Shown piece after piece: positions 1 through 10,247 of a stretch of 36,989 nt of DNA. The notes under the pieces are model-generated. The model was not told the origin of the DNA and did not search any database. It worked only from the letters and a program-made list of their open reading frames with translations. The stretch covers positions 1 to 36,989 of the forward strand of contig CAJJDP010000171.1 of the NCBI GenBank assembly GCA_905182995.1, in the 5' to 3' direction. Each line of letters opens with the position of its first letter. Within the stretch, counting starts at the first letter, position 1. A program made the position numbers and the translations under genes. This stretch comes from Paramecium octaurelia (lineage: Eukaryota > Ciliophora > Oligohymenophorea > Peniculida > Parameciidae).

Positions 1-238
1 AAATTAAGTAAAATTAGAAAGACCTAGCCTATCTAAGGTACAATAAGAATAAAAAGACATATTTTACGCACCAATACGCTATTTTAAAACTTGATCTTTG
101 CATTTTAAGCAAAAAAGAAGGTTCTTGTGTAAAATAAAACTTGCGTGTGTAATGCATTTGATTAGCGTTAAATCAAAGCTAAGATCACACTCCTAAAAAA
201 GAATTCTTACATCCAAGTAGGGCTTGTATTTAAGCACC
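1..238. other. Region downstream of cox2 with no gene seen
   Basis: No frame of useful length and no tRNA cloverleaf is visible on either strand. It lies 3' of cox2 in the cox2 sense. A hairpin with a 7-bp stem and 7-nt loop sits at 157-177 (TTTGATT / AATCAAA), enclosed by a possible outer GTGTG/CACAC pairing (about 145-149 with 186-190). This could be a transcript-end or processing structure, but nothing here proves a function. Confidence 0.5.
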
Positions 239-2020
239 CTATCAACAAAATTTCTTTAGCCCGTAATCCGTCTCAAACCTGTTCTTGGATTCGGTAAACA
301 GGAGCTTGGGTAGGCCAAAGTGCTGTCACCAAATTAAGAAGTGCTCGAAGGGGAGGATGCAGAGCTTGATGGGCATGTGGTGGTGGTAGCGACCACAAAT
401 TTCGGCGCATTGACCATAGTAAAAACCTACGCTATCACAGTAAAAAGTATGGTGAGTTGCCCTTCCAGGTACGCAATCAATCTTTATTCCTAGAGCTGGA
501 ATAAACCAAGAATGGATCACATCGTAAGAATTTGAAATCAACGTTATGTTTACATGTGAAGGGAGTACGAGAGTCTTTTTGGTCCTCAAGAGTCTTCTAG
601 AAAGCTGAACAGAAAAATTTTCGCTTCTAAGCTTATTTTTTTTAATGCACCTATACAAGCTCGTAGCATTGAACTCTAGGCTCTTTATAATCTTATTGGC
701 TACTAGGTAGGGCTTGTCCGTGAACTTAACGGAGGCCGTATTTTTGCTCAGATCATTCTTGTCCAACTTCACCCTGAGGGGGATGTTTTTTTTTCTCTTG
801 TACCTCTTTTGCTTTAAAGTCAAATAGAAGAGGTCCGTATTCATTTTTTTTTCAACCGTAACCGTAGCATCGAAGGAGACGTTTAAGATTTCATTATCAA
901 AGGCTTCCATGTTGAGAGGGAAGAAGGCCTTAGTTATGAGGATAGGCCTCTTTTCAAACACTCTTTTCTTTGTAAACCTAGAAAAGTCTCCATAGTCCGT
1001 CCTCTTTGTGGTGAGGTTTACATACTTAGCTTTCTTCTCTAAAAAAGAAGCACTCACGAGGGCGTCAATGTCATATAAAAAGTTCTTAAAAAACTTTCTG
1101 TTTAAAAACATGGTCTTGTTTAGAGAATTGAAGAGGGACCCTATTTTTTTGCCCCCAACTTTTTTTTTACCAAAGTGATTAAAGACGATGCTTTCGCACA
1201 GTCAAGAATCGTTGTTTTTAAATAGGAAGTTGTCAAAGAAGATGTCGTTCTCTAGAAGGACCGTGGCATCATTCACCTTTGCTAGATTAAAGCCAAAGGC
1301 CCCCTCCTCGAATTGCTTATAGGGCATGAAGCTCACTACAGAAGCCTTAAATTTTTTAGTATTAACGACGTCGTCGATAAAGTGGATGTTATTGCTAACC
1401 TTAAACTTCTTTAAGCTCCTCACAAAGGTCTTTCAGTACTTTGAGGTTCAGCTGTTTTGAGCTCTAATTCGAAGGGCGTAGAAGTAGTCGTCAGCAACCT
1501 CGATTGAGTTTCCCGTGTGGATGAGTCATTTATTTCAACCGACCTTTTTGGGGACTGTCAAGAGGTCGAGGATGTTCTTAAGTTCAAACTTATAAATTCA
1601 GTATCACTGCCTAGCACGAATACGAACTGTAAAGATAGTGGACTCGTTTTGCCACTCCATCAACCTCAGGATGAAGTTAGAGTTTACGAGGATGTTGAAA
1701 CATCAAATAACAGGCACGATGCAGGCTAAAAAGTCTCCTCATTTTCCGTGAGACCTAAAGCTAGTGTAGATCTTTGGGCGCATTTTAAAGGTTCTAGCCC
1801 TGATGGACCTGCTTATGAAAAAAAAGTACAAGGATCACAAGTACGTGAACCAAAATCATCACCAATACTGCCATTGAGCAATGTGGATGACGACGTCGGA
1901 CTTCAAGCAAGAGAATCCCGTACTAAAATTTGGAGTAAATACAAAATCTGTGGAAATACAACCTCACAAAAATAAGGGGACAAGGGGATTAAAAGAAAGA
2001 ACCTCAAAAAAAAAGATCAA
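239..2020 (-). CDS. cox2: Cytochrome c oxidase subunit 2 with large ciliate insertion
   Basis: Subunit II of complex IV in the inner membrane, which receives electrons from cytochrome c through the CuA centre. About 593 residues. The second transmembrane region (SHGKWGDFLACIVPVIW, near residue 90) and the aromatic ARQWYWIYKFE motif (near 135) are clear. A charged insertion of unknown fold fills about residues 155-480. The CuA domain follows, with ligands in CAEICGRYHHHM (Cys-x3-Cys-x3-His-x2-Met, near 540). Many in-frame TGA codons read as Trp, including those at 326-328 and 1433-1435, and TAG at 239-241 ends the frame. Upstream TAA at 2030-2032 limits the start; TTG at 2018-2020 is the most upstream plausible start but is not certain. 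The 5' end overlaps the end of nad5 by about 30 nt. Long cox2 insertions are known in ciliates. Confidence 0.95.
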
Positions 2021-3935
2021 AGAAGCCCGTTAAGCTTGCGGTCGCTGTTGTTTTTTTTTGAAAATAGCTAAAGAACACTAAACCAAAGGAGAATAGTATC
2101 AAAATTCAATAAAAGAAAGAATAGTTAAGGAGGTTAGCAGCACTAAGCGTGGTCAGGTTAAAGGAAAATGATTTGATAAAAATTAGGTAGAAGTCGGAGG
2201 CCGTAGAGAGGCTCAGCAAGAAGAAGTTTATGAGGTAGGCACAAATTAAGCATGAGGAGACTATCAATAAAAAGATGGCGAGGTTGGAGGCGAGGGTGGT
2301 GTTACTGTAGTAGTAAGATTGAAGGCCTGGGTTAGCAGCGTCGGTATAAACGCTCTTCCTCGCCTTCTTAGAATCAAAAAAAGAGTAGTAAATTATATTA
2401 AAAGAATAGAAGAGGCCTGTTATGCAGCTCAATAAGATCGTACAGAAGATAGCGTCTCGTAGATAAAGCGTATCGGAGATCATAAACAGGAGGGTTTTAG
2501 AATAAAAGCCAAAAAAGAAGGGCAGGCCGCTAAGGTTTAATAAGGAGAAGATCAAAAAAAAAAACTCAGCAGGAAGGTACTTAAAAAGAGAACCCATCCT
2601 CCTCAAGTCTTGGTAGCTTCGGGAAAAGCGGATAACGTTACCTACGCAAAGAAAGGAGATGGCTTTAAAAAATCCATGCACAAAAAGGTACACGATAACA
2701 AGCTTGAGGTTTCCAAAGCTACATAGGAAGATTAGAAACCCACAGTGGCTTATTGTAGAGTAGGCAAGGATTTTTTTTAGGTCCGTTTGAAAGACCGCAG
2801 AGAGGCCTCCTACGAGGGCCGTTAGGGCTCCTACCAGGGCTGTAACCACCTTAAAATAGAAGCTCAGCTCGAGGATAGGATAGAACCTCATGATTAGGAA
2901 AACGCCTGCTGATACGAGAGTGGCTGAGTGGATGAGGGCAGAGGCGGGGACGGGAGCCTCCATAGAGTCTGGGAGCCATACATGGAACCCAAGCTGGGCT
3001 GATTTGATGAAGGCTGCTGAGAGCAAGAAGAAAGAGATGAGGTTTCACGAATTGATCTGAGGGGCGGCCCCGAGCTTTATCTCAGAGTATAGGAAAGCTG
3101 CGTTTAGGATGTTCTCAAAATTGAGGTCTTGTAGGTTGGCATAAATTAAAATTGCTGCAATAAGAATCGCCGCATCACTAAACTTATTGAAGGAAAAGGC
3201 TTTAAAGGCTGATTTGAGGGTAGAAGATCGCTCACCCCAAAAATTAATCAAGAAGAACGAGGTTAGGCCGATAAGTTCTCAACCAAAAAAAAAAACAACG
3301 AGGTTTCCAGAGTTTACTAGGACGATCATACTTGCGATGAAGGCATTTATGAGGGAGATGAGTCGGCTCACGTGGGGTTCGTACCTAAAGTAGGAGTAGA
3401 TGTACAAATTTACAAAAAAACCTATTGTCAGGGTTAGGAGAGTGAAGCTGTAGGCTATGGTATCGATATAGAAGCTAAAGTTTACAAGGTAGGTGTCGGT
3501 GAGGTAGAATCACTTAAACAGGTGGATCGAAATTAACTTGTTCTTTATAAAGAACAAGTTAAGGTTTGAAAGGCTGTAAGCTCAAAAGAGAAAGATGGAA
3601 GTCGTATTCAGCAAAAAGACGCCCCTAGAGCTTAAAAAGTATTTAAAGATGAAGGAAAAGATCACGCTTAAAACATAAAAGCAGAAGAAGAAAGAGAACA
3701 TATACTCAATAACAAATGCATCGGAGGTGAAGTATGCATAAGAAGTGCACACGGCCCTGTAGTGGAGGGCTGCAAAGTATAAGGTGTTGAAGGCGGCGAG
3801 GTAGTAACAAGTGCTTAGCTGATTAGGGCTCAATGAAATATTTAAAATCTTGTTCTTTAAGGAGGTTACTTTGTCAAAGAGGGGGGAAATAAATAAAAAC
3901 ACGATAAACTTAAATTTTAAAAAAATGTGGTCCAT
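1989..3935 (-). CDS. nad5: NADH dehydrogenase subunit 5, complete
   Basis: Antiporter-like proton-pumping subunit of complex I. 648 residues from ATG at 3933-3935, which is immediately preceded by an in-frame TAG, to TAA at 1989-1991. The first ~110 residues are hydrophobic but poorly conserved. The NAD5 core starts around residue 180 (YFRYEPHVSRL, then FFGWELIGLTSFFLINFW). The proton-channel signature WLPDSMEAPVPASALIHSAT lies near residue 315, followed by a lysine-containing helix (LKKILAYSTISHCG). TGA is Trp at 3582-3584 and 3045-3047. A perfect 30-bp palindrome at 3533-3562 lies within the coding sequence. The C-terminal end overlaps the start of cox2. Confidence 0.95.
3533..3562. repeat. 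Perfect 30-bp palindrome inside nad5
   Basis: Half-site TTAACTTGTTCTTTA is followed directly by its exact reverse complement with no spacer. On the minus strand it lies in the nad5 frame (reads N-L-F-F-I-K-N-K-L). The assembly copy is at 5770-5799. It could extrude a 15-bp cruciform or form an RNA hairpin. Confidence 0.95.
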
Positions 3936-4028
3936 CTAATGAAAGTAGCTGCTAAATAAGATGTAAAGAGCACTCAGGCTACACATCAACGTAGATCAGA
4001 AAAAGAAATAAAAAAAAAAATCGAACAT
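3936..4028 (-). CDS. Small hydrophobic ORF between cob and nad5
   Basis: ATG at 4026-4028 to TAG at 3936-3938, 30 residues, rich in Phe with one TGA-Trp, and directly abutting the nad5 ATG. It contains an 11-T homopolymer, so the frame depends on exact run length. It resembles no family I recognise and could equally be a spacer or a frame-broken piece of an N-terminal nad5 extension. Assembly copies are at 6173-6265 and, truncated, at 8549-8594. Confidence 0.2.
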
Positions 4029-4072
4029 GAACTTAGATTTATGCCCGAGGGCCTACTGCAAGGAGCGCTAAG

Positions 4073-4806
4073 TTACCTAGCAGTCTTTAAAAAATAAACG
4101 TCATGATAAGCTTTTTTAAAAAAGAAGTCCACAAATAGAGGCCTTCGTAGTCAAGTAAATGCTAGGTAGCAAAATACATAAAAGTAAGAAAGTAAGAAGC
4201 CTCAGTTACCCCCGATCTGGTTGAAGAACCTACCATAGGGCAAGAAGGAGGTCGTGTAGAGGCAGCACATTATAAAAAAAAAATAAGTTACTTGGTGGTA
4301 TAGATTAGAGTCGATTGTTATGATAAAGGGGACGGCAGTATTTTTCTTAGCTAATGCCGCAGAGGAGATGGTGAGGGTCTTCTTACCAAAGCTGTTCTGG
4401 TCGGATACGCCGTGAAGGTTTGGTTGGTAGTAAAGTGTTACGAAGAAGAACAAAAGGCCAAATATACCCGTCTTGTGGAAAGGGCACGCAATCAACCATG
4501 CCATGAAGGGCCTAAAATATCAGTGAGGGGCTACGCCATAGAACCTAACGTCTGTAGAGAGCCCAATGTCGCCCCACATAAAGATCTCGTAGCTTAAAGC
4601 TTCAGGCTCTTCAAAAAGTAAGAAGAAGGCGAGGGTTATGAAGACGAGAACGACGAAGAAGTTTGTGAGCTCGTTGGACAGGGCCTCGTCTCATCAAAGC
4701 ATTTCGGAGCTTAGGCCATCATAAAAAGATTCGTTCTTCCAGTCGTAGTGAATGTCTACGCCATGCAACAAGCCGAGGAAGCTAAGATAGCAGGCGGACA
4801 CGTAGT
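4073..4806 (-). CDS. cob: Cytochrome b, 3' part only (cut by contig end)
   Basis: C-terminal ~244 residues of cob, identical to 6310-7043 of the complete copy. The stop TAA is at 4073-4075. The frame is cut by the N at 4807, beyond which the sequence jumps back into nad5, so this is an assembly truncation and not a pseudogene. Confidence 0.93.
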
Positions 4807-4807
4807 N

Positions 4808-6172
4808 AGGAAGGTACTTAAAAAGAGAACCCATCCTCCTCAAGTCTTGGTAGCTTCGGGAAAAGCGGATAACGTTACCTACGCAAAGAAAGGAGATGGC
4901 TTTAAAAAATCCATGCACAAAAAGGTACACGATAACAAGCTTGAGGTTTCCAAAGCTACATAGGAAGATTAGAAACCCACAGTGGCTTATTGTAGAGTAG
5001 GCAAGGATTTTTTTTAGGTCCGTTTGAAAGACCGCAGAGAGGCCTCCTACGAGGGCCGTTAGGGCTCCTACCAGGGCTGTAACCACCTTAAAATAGAAGC
5101 TCAGCTCGAGGATAGGATAGAACCTCATGATTAGGAAAACGCCTGCTGATACGAGAGTGGCTGAGTGGATGAGGGCAGAGGCGGGGACGGGAGCCTCCAT
5201 AGAGTCTGGGAGCCATACATGGAACCCAAGCTGGGCTGATTTGATGAAGGCTGCTGAGAGCAAGAAGAAAGAGATGAGGTTTCACGAATTGATCTGAGGG
5301 GCGGCCCCGAGCTTTATCTCAGAGTATAGGAAAGCTGCGTTTAGGATGTTCTCAAAATTGAGGTCTTGTAGGTTGGCATAAATTAAAATTGCTGCAATAA
5401 GAATCGCCGCATCACTAAACTTATTGAAGGAAAAGGCTTTAAAGGCTGATTTGAGGGTAGAAGATCGCTCACCCCAAAAATTAATCAAGAAGAACGAGGT
5501 TAGGCCGATAAGTTCTCAACCAAAAAAAAAAACAACGAGGTTTCCAGAGTTTACTAGGACGATCATACTTGCGATGAAGGCATTTATGAGGGAGATGAGT
5601 CGGCTCACGTGGGGTTCGTACCTAAAGTAGGAGTAGATGTACAAATTTACAAAAAAACCTATTGTCAGGGTTAGGAGAGTGAAGCTGTAGGCTATGGTAT
5701 CGATATAGAAGCTAAAGTTTACAAGGTAGGTGTCGGTGAGGTAGAATCACTTAAACAGGTGGATCGAAATTAACTTGTTCTTTATAAAGAACAAGTTAAG
5801 GTTTGAAAGGCTGTAAGCTCAAAAGAGAAAGATGGAAGTCGTATTCAGCAAAAAGACGCCCCTAGAGCTTAAAAAGTATTTAAAGATGAAGGAAAAGATC
5901 ACGCTTAAAACATAAAAGCAGAAGAAGAAAGAGAACATATACTCAATAACAAATGCATCGGAGGTGAAGTATGCATAAGAAGTGCACACGGCCCTGTAGT
6001 GGAGGGCTGCAAAGTATAAGGTGTTGAAGGCGGCGAGGTAGTAACAAGTGCTTAGCTGATTAGGGCTCAATGAAATATTTAAAATCTTGTTCTTTAAGGA
6101 GGTTACTTTGTCAAAGAGGGGGGAAATAAATAAAAACACGATAAACTTAAATTTTAAAAAAATGTGGTCCAT
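4808..6172 (-). CDS. nad5: nad5, N-terminal 455 residues (assembly copy)
   Basis: Repeats the complete gene at 1989-3935 from its ATG (6170-6172) down to the contig edge at 4808, where the C-terminal 193 residues are lost. The apparent frame running through the N into cob sequence is a chimera of the join. Confidence 0.92.
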
Positions 6173-7043
6173 CTAATGAAAGTAGCTGCTAAATAAGATG
6201 TAAAGAGCACTCAGGCTACACATCAACGTAGATCAGAAAAAGAAATAAAAAAAAAAATCGAACATGAACTTAGATTTATGCCCGAGGGCCTACTGCAAGG
6301 AGCGCTAAGTTACCTAGCAGTCTTTAAAAAATAAACGTCATGATAAGCTTTTTTAAAAAAGAAGTCCACAAATAGAGGCCTTCGTAGTCAAGTAAATGCT
6401 AGGTAGCAAAATACATAAAAGTAAGAAAGTAAGAAGCCTCAGTTACCCCCGATCTGGTTGAAGAACCTACCATAGGGCAAGAAGGAGGTCGTGTAGAGGC
6501 AGCACATTATAAAAAAAAAATAAGTTACTTGGTGGTATAGATTAGAGTCGATTGTTATGATAAAGGGGACGGCAGTATTTTTCTTAGCTAATGCCGCAGA
6601 GGAGATGGTGAGGGTCTTCTTACCAAAGCTGTTCTGGTCGGATACGCCGTGAAGGTTTGGTTGGTAGTAAAGTGTTACGAAGAAGAACAAAAGGCCAAAT
6701 ATACCCGTCTTGTGGAAAGGGCACGCAATCAACCATGCCATGAAGGGCCTAAAATATCAGTGAGGGGCTACGCCATAGAACCTAACGTCTGTAGAGAGCC
6801 CAATGTCGCCCCACATAAAGATCTCGTAGCTTAAAGCTTCAGGCTCTTCAAAAAGTAAGAAGAAGGCGAGGGTTATGAAGACGAGAACGACGAAGAAGTT
6901 TGTGAGCTCGTTGGACAGGGCCTCGTCTCATCAAAGCATTTCGGAGCTTAGGCCATCATAAAAAGATTCGTTCTTCCAGTCGTAGTGAATGTCTACGCCA
7001 TGCAACAAGCCGAGGAAGCTAAGATAGCAGGCGGACACGTAGT
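4808..7043. repeat. Direct repeat of 2571-4806 after a single-N join
   Basis: Second copy of a ~2236-bp block at an offset of 2237. It starts immediately after N4807 and stops matching exactly where the previous contig ends. It contains part of nad5, the small ORF and part of cob. The two copies appear identical on reading. Interpreted as the unmerged overlap of contigs 1 and 2. Confidence 0.93.
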
Positions 7044-7638
7044 GGGCGTAAGCTAGCCTTATTAAGGTGTCGGTGTTTAGCTGCTTATCAGTAAATAAGA
7101 ACCAATAGGCCTTACCCTTGAACATGAAGAAGGTGTGGAAGATGTTTGCTGCAATAGTTAAGGTAATTTCGCTGAGGTGAGTACAGCACAATACGAGGCC
7201 AAAAAAAACCACAACCTGGAAAATTAAGAAAGAAAATACTCCACTCTTCCAAGAGGCCTCGGTCTCGAGGTCGAAAACATTTAGGTAGAGCTTCCTAAAT
7301 AGGTGGAAGTAAGAAAAGATGAAGATTAAGTCTACGCCCCTCTCATGTAGTCAAAAAAAATCATCAGTGTAGAGGTCCTCGATATCCTCCTCATCCCGTA
7401 CGGTAGGAATAAGCATGGGCTCGGGCACGAGGCTGAAGGCCAACATGGTACCGGACACGAGCTGAACTACGATTGCCATGAAGGTAAAAAATCCAAAAAG
7501 TGAAAAAATTTCATGAAAGCTAACCCTGAGGTTCTTGAAGTAGTTAAAGATGTTTAGGATGCTTAAGTTAAAGTAACTTCCATGCCTAAATACAGAGTAG
7601 TCAAAAAAGCTTAGTGTTTTTTCTTTATTTCACCTCAC
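6310..7638 (-). CDS. cob: Apocytochrome b, complete
   Basis: Haem-carrying core subunit of complex III in the inner membrane. 442 residues. An in-frame TAG at 7639-7641 leaves GTG at 7636-7638 as the first codon; TAA at 6310-6312 ends it. Multiple transmembrane segments are seen. A His-x13-His pair in [17 protein letters not shown] fits the haem ligands of helix D. A PEAL sequence follows ([15 protein letters not shown], near the quinol site position of PEWY/PEFY), and the C-terminal helix reads [17 protein letters not shown], where W is TGA at 6439-6441. A small hairpin lies 13 nt upstream of the start. Complete again at 8639-9967. Confidence 0.95.
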
Positions 7639-7866
7639 CTAAATCTACGCCCTTGCCGAGCAAGGCGATAGCCACCCTAGAAAAGATAGCTTTTTTTTTT
7701 AACAAATGCGTGCTTGGAAAGCTGCTGCTTTTTTTTTATGGTAAAAAAGGTCTTTATTCTTTTTTTTCTTTTCGAAAAGGATGGTTTTGATTTTTGAACT
7801 CCCACTAGGTTAGTAGAAAAAAAATGACTTTTCTAAGTAATTTCGGGTCCTCAAGAAGTGAAAGAG
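7639..7866. other. cob / rps4-like intergenic region with hairpin
   Basis: 228 nt with runs of 8-10 T or A. It holds a 6-bp stem with triloop at 7651-7665 (CCTTGC CGA GCAAGG), just upstream of the cob GTG, and the small basic ORF listed separately. No tRNA fold is seen. Repeated at 9968-10195. Confidence 0.6.
7677..7805 (-). CDS. Small lysine-rich ORF between rps4-like and cob
   Basis: GTG at 7803-7805 to TAG at 7677-7679, 42 residues, extremely basic (SFSKRKKRIKTFF, FTIKKKQQLSKHAFVKKK). A one-base change in the 10-A run (plus-strand T 7691-7700) would extend the frame to TAA near the cob start, adding a sequence like [17 protein letters not shown]. The composition suits a tiny ribosomal protein, but no family is recognised and it may be non-coding. 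Copy at 10006-10134. Confidence 0.3.
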   Translation of the reverse strand: MGVQKSKPSFSKRKKRIKTFFTIKKKQQLSKHAFVKKKSYLF

Positions 7867-8547
7867 CTATCTGAAGGACAGGAGCCTGTACAAGAAGACG
7901 TTCAGGCCCTGGTTCGCATCAAGCTCTAGGCTTGAGCCTCCAAAAAAAAAAAAGCTGAGGCTGAGGTAGTCCATCTCGATGGCGCGGGTATCGGCAAGGC
8001 TCGACCTGTTTAAGAACTTTAAAAAATTCATGTTTTTTCGCTTGAGTGTTAATAAGTTTTGAACGCTCAGGCTGAGGTCTCTGTTAGCCTTCCGAGCTAG
8101 AACTCGAGCATAGTAGCTAATTTTTTCTTTGAAGAAGGTAAAGATGGGGAAGAGCTCTGAGAAAAAGAGGCAGGATACGAAAGAGCCAAATCTAAGGCTT
8201 GGGGCCTTGTCGACGATGCGATTAAAATTATGGTAAAGGTAGCCCTGCTTGATTAAGAAGTTAAGGTAGCTGGTGTTAAAAAAATAAAAGAAGAGGCTTG
8301 CGGCGTTAACAAGCTCACTCGTCGAGCAGTTACAAATTTCGAGGGTGGACTTCTTCTTAAGCTTCTTTAAAAAGAGGGAGACGTGGGACCTAGTAACCTT
8401 GCGCCCAAAATAAAACTTACGCATAAAAAGAAGAACTTCTCGCTTTTTTAGTTTAAAAAATTTTTTACAGTCTACAGCTTGTAAGCCATCTTCGTCCTCC
8501 TCGTCCGTGAGGTCGCCCTCCTCGTCCGTGAGGTCGCCCTCCTCGTC
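7867..8547 (-). CDS. rps4: rps4-like protein, C-terminal part (cut in minisatellite)
   Basis: C-terminal ~227 residues, ending with TAG at 7867-7869 after FLYRLLSFR. It includes about two heptad repeats before the contig breaks at N8548. This copy has CT at about 7914-7915 that is missing in the longer copy at 10248-11705, and so keeps 18 extra C-terminal residues (from ELDANQGLN). The longer end is the more likely true one. Confidence 0.5.
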   Translation of the reverse strand, partial: DEEGDLTDEEGDLTDEEDEDGLQAVDCKKFFKLKKREVLLFMRKFYFGRKVTRSHVSLFLKKLKKKSTLEICNCSTSELVNAASLFFYFFNTSYLNFLIKQGYLYHNFNRIVDKAPSLRFGSFVSCLFFSELFPIFTFFKEKISYYARVLARKANRDLSLSVQNLLTLKRKNMNFLKFLNRSSLADTRAIEMDYLSLSFFFFGGSSLELDANQGLNVFLYRLLSFR

Positions 8548-8638
8548 NACATCAACGTAGATCAGAAAAAGAAATAAAAAAAAAAATCGAACATGAACTT
8601 AGATTTATGCCCGAGGGCCTACTGCAAGGAGCGCTAAG

Positions 8639-9967
8639 TTACCTAGCAGTCTTTAAAAAATAAACGTCATGATAAGCTTTTTTAAAAAAGAAGTCCACAA
8701 ATAGAGGCCTTCGTAGTCAAGTAAATGCTAGGTAGCAAAATACATAAAAGTAAGAAAGTAAGAAGCCTCAGTTACCCCCGATCTGGTTGAAGAACCTACC
8801 ATAGGGCAAGAAGGAGGTCGTGTAGAGGCAGCACATTATAAAAAAAAAATAAGTTACTTGGTGGTATAGATTAGAGTCGATTGTTATGATAAAGGGGACG
8901 GCAGTATTTTTCTTAGCTAATGCCGCAGAGGAGATGGTGAGGGTCTTCTTACCAAAGCTGTTCTGGTCGGATACGCCGTGAAGGTTTGGTTGGTAGTAAA
9001 GTGTTACGAAGAAGAACAAAAGGCCAAATATACCCGTCTTGTGGAAAGGGCACGCAATCAACCATGCCATGAAGGGCCTAAAATATCAGTGAGGGGCTAC
9101 GCCATAGAACCTAACGTCTGTAGAGAGCCCAATGTCGCCCCACATAAAGATCTCGTAGCTTAAAGCTTCAGGCTCTTCAAAAAGTAAGAAGAAGGCGAGG
9201 GTTATGAAGACGAGAACGACGAAGAAGTTTGTGAGCTCGTTGGACAGGGCCTCGTCTCATCAAAGCATTTCGGAGCTTAGGCCATCATAAAAAGATTCGT
9301 TCTTCCAGTCGTAGTGAATGTCTACGCCATGCAACAAGCCGAGGAAGCTAAGATAGCAGGCGGACACGTAGTGGGCGTAAGCTAGCCTTATTAAGGTGTC
9401 GGTGTTTAGCTGCTTATCAGTAAATAAGAACCAATAGGCCTTACCCTTGAACATGAAGAAGGTGTGGAAGATGTTTGCTGCAATAGTTAAGGTAATTTCG
9501 CTGAGGTGAGTACAGCACAATACGAGGCCAAAAAAAACCACAACCTGGAAAATTAAGAAAGAAAATACTCCACTCTTCCAAGAGGCCTCGGTCTCGAGGT
9601 CGAAAACATTTAGGTAGAGCTTCCTAAATAGGTGGAAGTAAGAAAAGATGAAGATTAAGTCTACGCCCCTCTCATGTAGTCAAAAAAAATCATCAGTGTA
9701 GAGGTCCTCGATATCCTCCTCATCCCGTACGGTAGGAATAAGCATGGGCTCGGGCACGAGGCTGAAGGCCAACATGGTACCGGACACGAGCTGAACTACG
9801 ATTGCCATGAAGGTAAAAAATCCAAAAAGTGAAAAAATTTCATGAAAGCTAACCCTGAGGTTCTTGAAGTAGTTAAAGATGTTTAGGATGCTTAAGTTAA
9901 AGTAACTTCCATGCCTAAATACAGAGTAGTCAAAAAAGCTTAGTGTTTTTTCTTTATTTCACCTCAC
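8639..9967 (-). CDS. cob: Apocytochrome b, complete (assembly copy)
   Basis: Same 442-residue frame as 6310-7638, with GTG at 9965-9967 and TAA at 8639-8641. No difference was seen. Counted as the same locus. Confidence 0.93.
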
Positions 9968-10195
9968 CTAAATCTACGCCCTTGCCGAGCAAGGCGATAG
10001 CCACCCTAGAAAAGATAGCTTTTTTTTTTAACAAATGCGTGCTTGGAAAGCTGCTGCTTTTTTTTTATGGTAAAAAAGGTCTTTATTCTTTTTTTTCTTT
10101 TCGAAAAGGATGGTTTTGATTTTTGAACTCCCACTAGGTTAGTAGAAAAAAAATGACTTTTCTAAGTAATTTCGGGTCCTCAAGAAGTGAAAGAG
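9968..10195. other. Copy of the cob / rps4-like intergenic region
   Basis: Same sequence as 7639-7866, with the hairpin at 9980-9994 and the small basic ORF at 10006-10134. Confidence 0.6.
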
Positions 10196-10247
10196 CTATC
10201 TGAAGGACAGGAGCCTGTACAAGAAGACGTTCAGGCCCTGGTTCGCA

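Noticed and set aside
157..177. tRNA with anticodon ACG
   Set aside because: The loop TAACGCT lacks U33 and a purine at 37, and no D or T arm can be formed.
1517..1975. Plus-strand frames with no stop
   Set aside because: They are antisense to the cox2 transmembrane region, whose conserved motifs are on the minus strand.
4694..5263. nad5-cob fusion protein across N4807
   Set aside because: Created by joining two contig ends; each half matches the intact gene elsewhere.
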